Shown here: piece by piece, positions 6,747-13,947 of the stretch
Numbering within the stretch: position 1 is the first letter of the stretch
How the letters are laid out: every line of letters starts with the position of its first letter
Assembly (NCBI GenBank): GCA_903870955.1
Contig: CAIQEX010000067.1
Coordinates: 1-13,947, forward strand
Direction: 5' to 3'
Source: an uncultured beta proteobacterium
GTDB taxonomy: Bacteria; Pseudomonadota; Gammaproteobacteria; Burkholderiales; Burkholderiaceae_C
DNA length: 13,947 nucleotides
Notes under the pieces: model-generated
The model's database searches: none
The model's input: only the letters and a program-made list of their open reading frames with translations
What the model was told of the DNA's origin: nothing
Position numbers and translations under genes: made by a program

Positions 6747-8057
6747 TTAACGTTGCGCCAAGGGCAACACGTCACGGCGTGCAGAGCCTGTGAACAACTG
6801 GCGTGGACGGCCGATCTTGTATTCGGGGTCGCCAATCATTTCATTCAACTGGGCAATCCAGCCAACCGTACGTGCCAGCGCAAAGATGGCGGTGAACAGG
6901 CTGACGGGAATGCCAATCGCGCGCTGCACGATGCCGGAGTAGAAATCGACATTGGGGTACAACTTGCGCTGAACGAAATAATCGTCTTCCAGGGCAATCT
7001 TTTCCAAGGCCATGGCCAGTTTGAACAGGGGATCGTTTTCCAGGCCCAGTGCGGTCAGAACTTCCTTGCAGGTTTCCTGCATCAGCTTGGCGCGTGGGTC
7101 ATAGTTCTTGTAAACACGGTGACCAAAGCCCATCAGCTTGACGCCGGAGTTCTTGTCCTTGACCTGGTTCATGAATTCACCGACCTTGGCCACGCCACCC
7201 ATTTTCTGGATGTCTTCGAGCATGTTCAGGCAGGCTTCATTTGCGCCGCCATGGGATGGACCCCACAAGCAAGCCACACCGGCAGCAATCGCCGCAAAAG
7301 GATTGGTACCGGACGAGCCGCAGAGGCGCACCGTGGAGGTGGAGGCATTTTGTTCGTGGTCGGCGTGCAGGATGAAGATGCGGTCCAATGCACGCTCGAT
7401 GACGGGGTTCACCACATAATCTTCACACGGCGTAGCAAACATCATGTGCATGAAGTTACCGGCGTAGCTCAGGTTGTTCTTCGGGTACATGTAGGGCTGG
7501 CCAGCGCTGTATTTGTAGGCCATGGCCACCAGGGTTGGCAACTTGGCAATCAGGCGGATCGCCGAAATTTCACGGTGCTCTGGATTGTTGATGTCGGTGC
7601 TGTCATGGTAGAACGCCGACAAGGCACCGACCAAGCCAGTCAGGATGGCCATCGGGTGCGCATCACGGCGGAAGCCACGCAAGAAGAATTGCATTTGCTC
7701 GTTCACCATGGTGTGGTTTGTCACACGTTTGGTGAAGTCAGCTTTACCGGCCGCATTGGGCAGGTTTCCGTAGAGCAACAGGTGGCAGGTTTCTAGGAAA
7801 TCACAATTTACGGCCAACTGTTCGATCGGGTAACCGCGATACAGCAACTCACCCTTGTCGCCATCGATGTAGGTGATGGCCGATTGGCATGCAGCGGTAG
7901 ACAGAAAACCCGGGTCATAGGTGAACATGCCGGTTTGTGCATAGAGCTTGCGAATGTCAATGACATCCGGGCCTACGGTGCCCTGGTAGATCGGCATATC
8001 CACGCTTGGACTGCCGTTACTGAACGACATCGTGGCTTTGTTGTCAGCTAGTTTCAT
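6747..8057 (-). CDS. gltA: Citrate synthase (type II)
   Basis: 436 residues, close to E. coli GltA (427). It condenses acetyl-CoA and oxaloacetate to citrate in the cytoplasm, the entry step of the TCA cycle. Catalytic residues are visible: H269 in [10 protein letters not shown]313 in [14 protein letters not shown], and D371 in [18 protein letters not shown] at 231–239 is the conserved oxaloacetate-site segment. The ending [19 protein letters not shown] is normal for the family. The ATG at 8057 has AAAGG 6 nt upstream and lies 10 bp after the sdhE stop, so gltA is the last gene of the sdhCDAB–sdhE–gltA unit. A terminator follows at 6685–6720. No separate promoter is seen in the 10-bp gap. Confidence 0.98.
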   Translation of the reverse strand: MKLADNKATMSFSNGSPSVDMPIYQGTVGPDVIDIRKLYAQTGMFTYDPGFLSTAACQSAITYIDGDKGELLYRGYPIEQLAVNCDFLETCHLLLYGNLPNAAGKADFTKRVTNHTMVNEQMQFFLRGFRRDAHPMAILTGLVGALSAFYHDSTDINNPEHREISAIRLIAKLPTLVAMAYKYSAGQPYMYPKNNLSYAGNFMHMMFATPCEDYVVNPVIERALDRIFILHADHEQNASTSTVRLCGSSGTNPFAAIAAGVACLWGPSHGGANEACLNMLEDIQKMGGVAKVGEFMNQVKDKNSGVKLMGFGHRVYKNYDPRAKLMQETCKEVLTALGLENDPLFKLAMALEKIALEDDYFVQRKLYPNVDFYSGIVQRAIGIPVSLFTAIFALARTVGWIAQLNEMIGDPEYKIGRPRQLFTGSARRDVLPLAQR

Positions 8058-8067
8058 TTTTCGCCTT

Positions 8068-8352
8068 TCAGAGAGGTTTTCTCAACATTTTTAAAACTTC
8101 ACGCACATCTTCGGTGTCGAGCTGCGCATCAACCTGAGTGAGCGATTTCCGTGCCAACTGCACATCCAGCAGGTCGTTATCGCTCAACTCCATCAACGCC
8201 CCCAGCGCTTGCGCCTGGCGACCATTCAACGTGGTACTAAACCGGTCAAAAAACCGCTCGATAAACAGGTCGTTTTCCAACAGGCCGCGGCGGCAGCGCC
8301 AGCGCAGCTTGCTTAACACCCGTTCATCAATCAGTTCATCCATGGACATCAT
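8068..8352 (-). CDS. sdhE: FAD assembly factor SdhE (succinate dehydrogenase flavinylation)
   Basis: 94 residues, one small all-helical domain. It carries the family RGxxE motif as R22-G23-L24-L25-E26 within [13 protein letters not shown], followed by LSDNDLLDV. SdhE proteins help attach FAD covalently to SdhA, so its place between sdhB and gltA fits the job. It starts 10 bp after the sdhB stop. The N-terminus contains three Met codons (8352, 8349 and 8343) and no clear ribosome site for any of them. The first is annotated, but the protein could begin at the third, giving [10 protein letters not shown]. Translation is probably coupled to sdhB. Confidence 0.9.
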   Translation of the reverse strand: MMSMDELIDERVLSKLRWRCRRGLLENDLFIERFFDRFSTTLNGRQAQALGALMELSDNDLLDVQLARKSLTQVDAQLDTEDVREVLKMLRKPL

Positions 8353-8362
8353 TTGTGCAGGT

Positions 8363-9067
8363 TCAGACCGTACGCAAAACCATCATTTCTTTGATCTTGC
8401 CAATGGCACGGGTTGGGTTCAAGCCCTTGGGGCAAACTTCAACGCAATTCATGATGGTGTGGCAACGGAACAGGCGATACGGGTCTTCCAGGTTGTCCAG
8501 TCGCTCGGTGGTAGCTTGGTCGCGGCTGTCGGCCAGGAAGCGGTAGGCCTGCAAAAGGCCTGCGGGGCCAACAAACTTGTCCGGGTTCCACCAGAAACTG
8601 GGGCAACTTGTGGAACAACTGGCGCACAGAATGCACTCGTACAAGCCGTTGAGCTCTTCACGCTCTTCAGGGCTTTGCAGGCGTTCCTTTTCGGGCGGCA
8701 CGGTGTCGTTGATCAGGTAGGGCTTGATCGAGTTGTACTGCTTGAAGAATTGCGTCATGTCGACGATCAAGTCGCGAATCACCGGCAGGCCGGGCAGGGG
8801 CTTCAAGACGATGGTACCGGGCAGCGTCAGCATATTGGTCAGGCAGGCCAAACCATTTTTGCCGTTGATGTTCATGGCGTCGGAACCGCAAACGCCTTCG
8901 CGGCAGGAGCGGCGGAAGGAGATGGTGGGGTCGACTGCCTTGAGCTTCATCAGGGCGTCCAACAACATGCGTTCGTGGCCATCCAGTTCCACCTGGATAG
9001 TTTGCATGTAGGGCTTGGCGTCCTTGTCTGGATCGTAGCGGTAGATGGAGAAGGTACGTAGGGTCAT
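8363..9067 (-). CDS. sdhB: Succinate dehydrogenase iron–sulfur subunit
   Basis: 234 residues. It carries electrons from SdhA flavin to ubiquinone through three clusters. The 2Fe-2S motif is C55, C60, D63 and C75 (SCREGVCGSDAMNINGKNG); Asp in the third place is normal for this family. The 4Fe-4S and 3Fe-4S ligands are C145, C148, C151, C155, C202, C208 and C212 (CILCASCSTSCPSFWWNPD and CHTIMNCVEVCPKG). The start MTLRTFSIYRYDPDKD matches the family, but no Shine–Dalgarno is visible. The 63 bp between sdhA and sdhB contain three imperfect 13-bp repeats. It acts on the cytoplasmic face of the inner membrane, bound to SdhCD. Confidence 0.98.
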   Translation of the reverse strand: MTLRTFSIYRYDPDKDAKPYMQTIQVELDGHERMLLDALMKLKAVDPTISFRRSCREGVCGSDAMNINGKNGLACLTNMLTLPGTIVLKPLPGLPVIRDLIVDMTQFFKQYNSIKPYLINDTVPPEKERLQSPEEREELNGLYECILCASCSTSCPSFWWNPDKFVGPAGLLQAYRFLADSRDQATTERLDNLEDPYRLFRCHTIMNCVEVCPKGLNPTRAIGKIKEMMVLRTV

Positions 9068-9073
9068 GTTCGG

Positions 9074-9112
9074 TATCTCGCGGTTTATATCGCCGGTTTA
9101 ATTCGCTGGTTT
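9074..9112 (-). repeat. Three contiguous imperfect 13-bp repeats before sdhB
   Basis: On the minus strand AAACCAGCGAATT (9100–9112), AAACCGGCGATAT (9087–9099) and AAACCGCGAGATA (9074–9086) follow one another without gaps. Units 1 and 2 match at 10 of 13 positions; unit 3 aligns with small shifts. They fill most of the 63-bp sdhA–sdhB spacer and end 6 bp before the sdhB ATG, in place of a ribosome site. Function is unknown. Confidence 0.5.
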
Positions 9113-9130
9113 GTTTGGCTATAGGGCACT

Positions 9131-10921
9131 TTAGAAGGTGCGCACCTTGAGTGGCACAGAGTCCACGGTCAAAGGCTTCATCTGGACAGACTTGTAGGAC
9201 AGGCTGTTGTCTGCGCTATGCCAAAGCGTGTGCTTATGCCAGTCACGGTCATTACGGCCATTCGGGAACTCGGCCGAGTCCGCGTAGTCGTCCACGGTGT
9301 GGGCGCCACGGCTTTCGTGGCGCGCGGCGGCAGAGACGATCGTGGCTTGCGCGGCTTCAATCAGGTTGTCGACTTCCAGCGCTTCGATGCGCGCCGTGTT
9401 GAATACCTTGGACTTGTCCTTCAGGCCAATGTTCTTGACGCGTTCGCGCAAGTCGGCGATCTTGACCACGCCTTGATCCATGACTTTCTGCGTCCGGAAA
9501 ACGCCGGCATGCAGTTGCATCGCAGCGCGCAGGTCGTTGGCCACGTCCTGTGCGTACTCGCCGCTCGTGGCATTGTCCAGACGAGCCAGACGGCTCAACG
9601 TGAGATCTGCCGCATCCTTGGGCAATTCTTTGTGTTCCTTGTTCTTGTTGTTGAACTCGACAATGTGGTTGCCCGCCGCGCGGCCAAACACCAGCAAGTC
9701 CAGCAGCGAGTTGGTACCCAGGCGGTTGGCGCCGTGCACCGACACGCAGGAGCATTCGCCCACGGCGTAAAGGCCGTTGACAACCGCGTTGGTGACGTCA
9801 CCCTTGCGCGTCACCACTTGACCATTGATGTTGGTGGGAATGCCGCCCATCTGGTAGTGGATGGTGGGTACCACGGGGATGGGCTCTTTGGTGATGTCGA
9901 CGTTGGCGAAGTTGTGACCAATTTCGAACACCGAAGGCAGGCGCTTCATGATGGTCTCGGCACCGAGGTGGTCGAGCTTCAAGAGCACGTAGTCCTTGTT
10001 CGGGCCGCAGCCACGGCCTTCCTTGATTTCCTGGTCCATTGAGCGCGACACGAAATCGCGCGGAGCCAGGTCTTTCAGTGTCGGTGCATAGCGCTCCATG
10101 AAGCGCTCGCCATTGCTGTTCAGCAAAATGGCGCCTTCGCCACGGCAACCTTCAGTCAGTAGCACGCCAGCGCCGGCAACGCCGGTGGGGTGGAATTGCC
10201 AGAATTCCATGTCCTGCAAAGGCAGGTTGGCACGTGCCGCCATTCCCAGGCCGTCACCGGTGTTGATAAAGGCGTTGGTGGAGGCGGCAAAAATACGTCC
10301 GGCACCACCAGTGGCCAGCAAAGTGGTCTTGGCTTGCAGGATATGCACGTCGCCCGTTTCCATTTCCAAAGCTGTCACGCCGACTACGTCGCCTTCTGCG
10401 TCGCGGATCAGGTCGAGTGCCATCCATTCGACGAAGAAACTGGTTTTTGCGGCTACGTTTTGCTGGTACAGCGTGTGCAGCATCGCATGGCCCGTGCGGT
10501 CAGCAGCAGCACAGGCACGCTCCACGGCCTTCTCGCCGTAGTTGGCTGTGTGGCCACCAAAGGGGCGCTGGTAAATCGTGCCGTCGGGATTGCGGTCAAA
10601 CGGCATGCCCATGTGCTCCAGGTCATACACGACCTTGGGCGCTTCGCGGCACATGAATTCAATGGCGTCCTGGTCACCCAGCCAATCGCCACCCTTGACG
10701 GTGTCGTAGAAATGGTAGTGCCAGTTGTCGTCATTCATGTTGCCCAGGCTGGCACCGATGCCGCCCTGTGCTGCAACCGTGTGTGAACGGGTCGGAAAGA
10801 CCTTGGAGAGAACGGCGACGTTCAAACCGGCACGGGCCAGTTGGAGCGAAGCGCGCATGCCGGAGCCGCCGGCGCCGACGATAACAACGTCAAATTTGCG
10901 TTTGGTAACTTGGGTAGCCAT
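9131..10921 (-). CDS. sdhA: Succinate dehydrogenase flavoprotein subunit
   Basis: 596 residues (E. coli 588). It oxidises succinate to fumarate at a covalent FAD on the cytoplasmic side of the inner membrane. The FAD-binding loop VVIVGAGGSGMRAS is at residues 12–25. The flavin-linking histidine is H47 in RSHTVAAQGGIGA. Active-site residues by alignment to the family are H244 (FHPTG), E257 (TEGCRGEG), R288 (LAPRDF), H355 (HYQMGG) and R400 (GANRLGTNSLLDLL). The ATG at 10921 gives the standard MATQVTKRKFDVVIVGAG start; the frame stays open 84 codons further upstream, into sdhD, but that extension has no family match. Only a weak AGGC precedes the start. It lies 44 bp after sdhD, and its maturation helper sdhE lies two genes downstream. 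Confidence 0.98.
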   Translation of the reverse strand: MATQVTKRKFDVVIVGAGGSGMRASLQLARAGLNVAVLSKVFPTRSHTVAAQGGIGASLGNMNDDNWHYHFYDTVKGGDWLGDQDAIEFMCREAPKVVYDLEHMGMPFDRNPDGTIYQRPFGGHTANYGEKAVERACAAADRTGHAMLHTLYQQNVAAKTSFFVEWMALDLIRDAEGDVVGVTALEMETGDVHILQAKTTLLATGGAGRIFAASTNAFINTGDGLGMAARANLPLQDMEFWQFHPTGVAGAGVLLTEGCRGEGAILLNSNGERFMERYAPTLKDLAPRDFVSRSMDQEIKEGRGCGPNKDYVLLKLDHLGAETIMKRLPSVFEIGHNFANVDITKEPIPVVPTIHYQMGGIPTNINGQVVTRKGDVTNAVVNGLYAVGECSCVSVHGANRLGTNSLLDLLVFGRAAGNHIVEFNNKNKEHKELPKDAADLTLSRLARLDNATSGEYAQDVANDLRAAMQLHAGVFRTQKVMDQGVVKIADLRERVKNIGLKDKSKVFNTARIEALEVDNLIEAAQATIVSAAARHESRGAHTVDDYADSAEFPNGRNDRDWHKHTLWHSADNSLSYKSVQMKPLTVDSVPLKVRTF

Positions 10922-10965
10922 GTGAGTGTGCCTATGTTTGTTGGGGCTTGGTGGGTTGTGCGCGA

Positions 10966-11331
10966 TCAGACGCGCCACAAAACCTGGATAGCCCAGCCGG
11001 CACAACCGACGAGCCAAACGATGGAAAGAACCTGCAAGGACAGGCGGATGGAGACGGGTTTGATGTAGTCCATCCAGATATCGCGAATGCCGATCCAGGC
11101 GTGGTACAGCAGGGCAATGATGACGACAAAGGTCAGAAACTTCATGCACTGACCATGGAAGATACCGGCCCATTTGTCATAGCCAATCGGGCCCTTGGTC
11201 AGGAGTACCTGCGCCAGCAGGATGATGGTGAAGAGCGCCATCAGACACGCGGTGACGCGTTGCGCCAGCCAGTCGCGCAGACCGTAATGAGCGCCGGTCG
11301 CAAGTCGCTTGGTTCCGTAGTTAACTGCCAT
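10966..11331 (-). CDS. sdhD: Succinate dehydrogenase membrane anchor subunit
   Basis: 121 residues with three predicted membrane helices: about 27–45 (TACLMALFTIILLAQVLLT), 63–83 and 98–119. The conserved anchor motif YHAWIGIRDIWMDYIKP is present; H77, D84, D88 and Y89 match the quinone/heme-side residues of the family (Y89 corresponds to the ubiquinone-binding Tyr). With SdhC it anchors SdhAB and binds heme b and ubiquinone. The start at 11331 is preceded by AAGGA with 6-nt spacing and gives the typical MAVNYGTKRLATGAHYGLRDWL. An 18-codon upstream extension starts within the end of sdhC and is rejected. Gap to sdhC is 28 bp, to sdhA 44 bp. Confidence 0.95.
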   Translation of the reverse strand: MAVNYGTKRLATGAHYGLRDWLAQRVTACLMALFTIILLAQVLLTKGPIGYDKWAGIFHGQCMKFLTFVVIIALLYHAWIGIRDIWMDYIKPVSIRLSLQVLSIVWLVGCAGWAIQVLWRV

Positions 11332-11359
11332 TTTTTTTCCTTGTGTTCTATTGGAAGGG

Positions 11360-11806
11360 TCAGTACAGACCGAAAAGCTTGGCACCCAGTGCCACTGTCA
11401 GCAAGGTGCCGAGCGTCAAGGTGACCAAGGCTGAAGAGCGGCCGAATTCTTTGGTCACAGCGTCATGGCTAAGGTCCATCCACAAGTGACGCAAACCGGC
11501 AATGAAATGGTGCAGATAGGACCACATGATGGCCAAGACCACCAGCTTGACCAACCAACCCGGAAGAAAGCCGACACCAGCGCTAAAAACGTGGGTGAAT
11601 CGTGCGAATGAATACTCCGAAGAGATCGAGCTGTCGAACATCCAGATGATGAAAGGCATCAGCACAAAAAGAATAGCGCCACTGACGCGGTGCAGGATGG
11701 AGACGATGCCTGCGGGCGGAAGCTTGTAGGAGGGTAGATCCGAGAACGCGTTGATGTTGCGGAATTCGGGCCGTTTGGCTCGGGCGGTTGATGCAAGGTC
11801 GGTCAT
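11360..11806 (-). CDS. sdhC: Succinate dehydrogenase cytochrome b556 subunit
   Basis: 148 residues, slightly longer than E. coli SdhC (129) through an N-terminal extension. The signature SILHRVSGAILFV gives quinone-site S36 and R40. The heme b ligand is H100 in HHFIAGLRHLWMDL, with H107 seven residues on, the spacing of E. coli H84/H91. Three membrane helices are at about 34–57, 83–106 and 125–147. It is the first gene of sdhC–sdhD–sdhA–sdhB–sdhE–gltA. The ribosome site is weak (AGAAAG). The 104 bp back to gntR should hold the operon promoter, but I could not assign -35/-10 boxes with confidence. Confidence 0.96.
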   Translation of the reverse strand: MTDLASTARAKRPEFRNINAFSDLPSYKLPPAGIVSILHRVSGAILFVLMPFIIWMFDSSISSEYSFARFTHVFSAGVGFLPGWLVKLVVLAIMWSYLHHFIAGLRHLWMDLSHDAVTKEFGRSSALVTLTLGTLLTVALGAKLFGLY

Positions 11807-11855
11807 GAATCGCTTTCTTTTCTGTGATGTAACTGCACTGTAATTATTACGCGGT

Positions 11856-11912
11856 TAAGCAAAATTCTATTGCACCGCATCAATCTGACATTGGACTTGC
11901 ATAAGCAAATTC
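11856..11912 (-). repeat. Repeated GAATTT(T)GCTTA motif upstream of sdhC
   Basis: On the minus strand GAATTTTGCTTA (11856–11867) and GAATTTGCTTA (11902–11912) are direct near-copies 46 bp apart in the presumed sdh promoter region; the second overlaps the end of gntR. TTGCTT in each could serve as a -35, but no matching -10 lies at 16–18 bp. This may be a regulator-binding pair, or chance. Confidence 0.35.
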
Positions 11913-12723
11913 AATTCAGCGCGTTGCGATAGTAGTGCGTATCGGTCAGGTAAAGACCACGCCGCAATTCCATGGGTACGTCGTTGTAGGTGTATGCGGT
12001 TCGCTCGACACTCAAAAGCGGCGTTTGTGCGTCTATTTTGAGGAGCGCACATTGGTCTTCGTCCGGTAGTACAGCACGGATTTTTTCTTCCGCGCGAACC
12101 ATCCGCACACCGAACTCGGTCTCAAACAATGCGTACATTGGGCCATGGTATGCGCGCAGGCGCTCGGCGGTCAAACCTTTGAATTGTGCTCCGGGTAGCC
12201 ACAAATCTTCCAAAATCGTAGGCCTTGCGGCGAACGAGAGCACGCGGCGCACTTGTAGCACCGCTTCAGTTTGGCGGATGGTCAACGCCTTGGCGACCTC
12301 GGATGGGGCGCGTACACGCTTGCAATCAATGATTTGCCTCTGCGCGGGGCCTTCCGCTTGCAAATCTCCGTCATCCGGAAAGAGTCGAAGAAAGCGGTAT
12401 TGCACATGCTGCTCCGCATGCGTTGCAACAAATGTGCCTTTGCCTTGACGGCGTACCAACAAGTTTTCAGCCGCCAATTCATCGATAGCCTTGCGCACCG
12501 TGCCTTGACTCACCTTGAATCGTGCCGCGAGGTCCATTTCACTGGGAATAGCGGCACTGGGCTTCCACTCGCCGGATTGCAGGCTTTGCAATATCAGTAC
12601 CTTGATTTGTTGGTACAGCGGACTGAACGCAGGCGTTAAGCCGTGCGCGGGACTGGCGACAGTCGTGACCTCGGCAGGTGCCGGGGCGGAGCTGTCGATC
12701 AAAGGTTGGGTTGCAATATTCAT
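11911..12723 (-). CDS. GntR-family transcriptional regulator (HutC/UTRA type)
   Basis: 270 residues. After a low-complexity Ala/Pro N-terminus (1–33), the winged helix-turn-helix spans about 34–102: SPLYQQIKVLILQSLQSGEW, IPSEMDLAARFKVSQGTVRKAIDEL and the wing RRQGKGTFV. A UTRA effector-binding domain follows (about 115–265) and ends ELRRGLYLTDTHYYRNAL. The effector is unknown; UTRA domains bind small metabolites. ATG 12723 is chosen; a TTG five codons upstream is possible, and neither has a clear ribosome site. It sits between sdhC (104 bp downstream, same strand) and the divergent mdh, so a role in controlling these TCA genes and itself is a reasonable inference. The intergenic palindrome at 12792–12803 lies between the -35 and -10 of its own promoter. 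Confidence 0.92.
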   Translation of the reverse strand: MNIATQPLIDSSAPAPAEVTTVASPAHGLTPAFSPLYQQIKVLILQSLQSGEWKPSAAIPSEMDLAARFKVSQGTVRKAIDELAAENLLVRRQGKGTFVATHAEQHVQYRFLRLFPDDGDLQAEGPAQRQIIDCKRVRAPSEVAKALTIRQTEAVLQVRRVLSFAARPTILEDLWLPGAQFKGLTAERLRAYHGPMYALFETEFGVRMVRAEEKIRAVLPDEDQCALLKIDAQTPLLSVERTAYTYNDVPMELRRGLYLTDTHYYRNALN

Positions 12724-12785
12724 CAAATTTGCCCGCAAAAACGGTTTGCAAAGTCAGCTTGAAGTCAGTCTCGGATTTTTCAGCA

Positions 12786-12813
12786 ATCATATCTTATATA
12801 AGACATAAGACAA
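12786..12813 (-). promoter_or_regulatory. Candidate gntR promoter
   Basis: Minus-strand TTGTCT (12808–12813, 4 of 6) and TATGAT (12786–12791, 5 of 6) with a 16-bp spacer. The TCTTATATAAGA palindrome fills most of the spacer, so its occupant would compete with RNA polymerase, suggesting autorepression. Confidence 0.5.
12792..12811. promoter_or_regulatory. Probable GntR operator in the gntR–mdh gap
   Basis: TCTTATATAAGA (12792–12803) is a perfect 12-bp palindrome, a size and AT-rich centre usual for GntR-family sites. It runs into a tandem 7-bp repeat, ATAAGAC at 12798–12804 and 12805–12811. A third TAAGACAA occurs at 12846–12853, near the presumed mdh start point and 40 bp from the TAAGACAA at 12806–12813. 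Assignment to the adjacent regulator is by position. Confidence 0.55.
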
Positions 12814-12814
12814 G

Positions 12815-12844
12815 TTGACCTGCGCGCGATTTCAAGGGTAAACT
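12815..12844 (+). promoter_or_regulatory. Candidate mdh promoter
   Basis: TTGACC (12815–12820, 5 of 6) and TAAACT (12839–12844, 4 of 6) with an 18-bp spacer would start transcription near 12851, leaving a leader of about 75 nt. The palindrome lies directly upstream, and the third TAAGAC half-site lies across the predicted start. Confidence 0.5.
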
Positions 12845-12925
12845 CTAAGACAATCTGCGGGGCTCAAACCGTTTTGCTTGGGTTCCTGATTAGCGTCTGT
12901 TTCCTAACCATTCTGGAGTATCACC

Positions 12926-13912
12926 ATGAGCAAAAAGCCCGTTCGCGTCGCAGTCACCGGAGCCGCCGGTCAAATCGGATATGCACTTCTGTTCCGTATC
13001 GCATCGGGCGAAATGCTGGGCAAAGACCAACCCGTCATCCTGCAATTGCTGGAAGTGCCGGTTGAGGGTCCACAAAAGGCGCTGAAGGGCGTGATGATGG
13101 AACTCGACGATTGCGCGTTTCCCCTGTTGGTCGGCATGGAAGCCCACGGCGACCCCATGACTGCGTTTAAGGATGCTGATTACGCGTTGCTGGTGGGTTC
13201 GCGTCCGCGTGGACCGGGCATGGAACGCGCAGAACTGTTGGCCGTCAATGGCGCCATCTTCACTGCGCAAGGCAAAGCTTTGAACGCTGTAGCCAGCCGC
13301 AATGTCAAGGTTCTGGTGGTCGGTAACCCTGCCAACACCAATGCCTATATTGCGATGAAGAGTGCACCTGACCTGCCACGCAAGAATTTCACCGCCATGC
13401 TGCGTTTGGACCATAACCGCGCTGCCAGCCAGATCGCTGCCAAAACCGGTAAGGCCGTGGCCGACATCGAAAAATTGACCGTCTGGGGCAACCACTCTCC
13501 CACCATGTATGCCGACTACCGCTTTGCCACGATCAACGGCGAAAGCGTTGCCGCCATGATCAATGACCAAGAGTGGAACGCCAACACCTTCTTGCCCACA
13601 GTGGGCAAGCGTGGTGCAGCCATCATCGAAGCCCGTGGTTTGTCATCGGCTGCTTCCGCTGCCAACGCCGCCATTGACCACATGCGCGATTGGGCCCTCG
13701 GCACCAACGGCAAGTGGGTCACCATGGGTATTCCTTCGGATGGCCAATACGGTATCCCCAAGGATGTCATGTTTGGTTTCCCCGTGACCTGCGAAGGCGG
13801 CGAATACAAGATCGTTGAAGGACTTCCAATCGACGCCTTCAGCCAAACCTGCATTGACAAGACACTCGCCGAACTGACCGGTGAGCAAGACGGCGTCAAG
13901 CACCTGCTGTAA
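12926..13912 (+). CDS. mdh: Malate dehydrogenase
   Basis: 328 residues, the length of the betaproteobacterial NAD-dependent type (the family that resembles cytosolic MDH). It interconverts malate and oxaloacetate, feeding citrate synthase encoded nearby. The Rossmann loop [16 protein letters not shown] starts at residue 11. Substrate arginines are R95 and R101 in [11 protein letters not shown] and R165 in LDHNRA; the catalytic pair is D162 and H190 (WGNHSPTMY); N134 is in VVGNPANTN. The ATG is preceded by GGAG (12915–12918) with 7-nt spacing. It is divergent from the GntR regulator; the shared region has overlapping operator-like repeats. No terminator is visible in the 35 bp after the stop, so transcription may continue into a next gene. 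Confidence 0.97.
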   Translation: MSKKPVRVAVTGAAGQIGYALLFRIASGEMLGKDQPVILQLLEVPVEGPQKALKGVMMELDDCAFPLLVGMEAHGDPMTAFKDADYALLVGSRPRGPGMERAELLAVNGAIFTAQGKALNAVASRNVKVLVVGNPANTNAYIAMKSAPDLPRKNFTAMLRLDHNRAASQIAAKTGKAVADIEKLTVWGNHSPTMYADYRFATINGESVAAMINDQEWNANTFLPTVGKRGAAIIEARGLSSAASAANAAIDHMRDWALGTNGKWVTMGIPSDGQYGIPKDVMFGFPVTCEGGEYKIVEGLPIDAFSQTCIDKTLAELTGEQDGVKHLL

Positions 13913-13918
13913 TCAGCA

Positions 13919-13947
13919 ATGAGCGCAGCGCAGGGCCGCCCCAAGCA
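13919..13947 (+). CDS. Possible start of a further ORF downstream of mdh (truncated by window)
   Basis: An ATG at 13919, 6 bp after the mdh stop, opens a frame reading MSAAQGRPK up to the right edge. There is no ribosome site apart from possible coupling to mdh. Nine codons are too few to name a product. The GC-rich stretch could also be a non-coding intergenic repeat. Confidence 0.2.

Larger units (their letters stand above)
12738..12875. repeat. 11-bp inverted repeat flanking the gntR/mdh promoters
   Basis: AAAACGGTTTG (12738–12748) and its exact complement CAAACCGTTTT (12865–12875) flank the divergent promoter region. Because the genes diverge, both mRNA leaders contain the same sequence CAAACCGTTTT, followed by (T)GC. 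It ends 15 nt before the gntR ATG and 50 nt before the mdh ATG. Confidence 0.55.

Noticed and set aside
6753..7796. 347-codon plus-strand ORF opposite gltA, with similar long antisense ORFs opposite leuC, sdhB and sdhA
   Set aside because: Their products have no family features and lie wholly over certain genes on the other strand.
8867..8910. Possible missing cysteine in the SdhB 2Fe-2S motif (Asp at residue 63)
   Set aside because: Asp at this position is normal in E. coli-type SdhB, so it is not a defect.
10922..11173. 84-codon N-terminal extension of sdhA
   Set aside because: The extension overlaps sdhD in another frame; SdhA orthologues start at MATQVTKRKFD-like sequences, given by ATG 10921.
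12751..12768. AAGTCAG direct repeat in the gntR leader
   Set aside because: Seven bases repeated once, 11 bp apart; too short to separate from chance without comparison.

Overview
The window looks like chromosomal core DNA of a betaproteobacterium, most likely Burkholderiales/Comamonadaceae (Rhodoferax/Polaromonas-like). I base this on the protein styles and on the gene order leuC–entericidin–leuD–leuB–asd–fimV next to mdh/gntR/sdhCDAB–sdhE–gltA. The genus is inferred from memory of such neighbourhoods, not from a search. There are no transposases, phage genes, CRISPR arrays, tRNAs or rRNAs. Nearly all the DNA is coding, mostly on the minus strand.

Left block (1–5811, minus strand, read right to left): leuC, a 42-residue entericidin-type lipoprotein, leuD and leuB form a tight leucine operon. 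It ends in a long stem-loop terminator at 2437–2477. After a 300-bp gap comes asd (aspartate-semialdehyde dehydrogenase), then the N-terminal 278 codons of a FimV-type peptidoglycan-binding protein that runs off the left edge. The leuB–asd gap is the most interesting part of the window. It holds an unannotated 33-codon ORF whose end is very rich in Thr, Lys and Ile codons (8 of 9 codons), directly followed by two mutually exclusive RNA stems and then asd. Thr, Lys and Ile all derive from the Asd product, so this looks like a leader-peptide attenuator, although the usual U-run after the last hairpin is missing.

Middle (5812–6720): a plus-strand XRE-type regulator with a MmyB-like ligand-binding region is divergent from leuC. 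The 91-bp intergenic region contains a perfect 18-bp palindrome that overlaps the regulator's extended -10 element, plus a degenerate second copy 23 bp away. The regulator appears to have a leaderless mRNA. A hairpin shared with gltA separates the two convergent genes.

Right block (6747–13912): a TCA-cycle cluster. Read on the minus strand, it runs sdhC, sdhD, sdhA, sdhB (succinate dehydrogenase), sdhE (flavinylation factor) and gltA (citrate synthase), apparently one operon. Upstream lies a GntR/UTRA regulator, divergent from mdh (malate dehydrogenase, plus strand). The gntR–mdh gap has overlapping promoters and a palindrome with extra TAAGAC half-sites placed where GntR could repress both genes. 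The window ends 35 bp after mdh, in what may be the first codons of another ORF.
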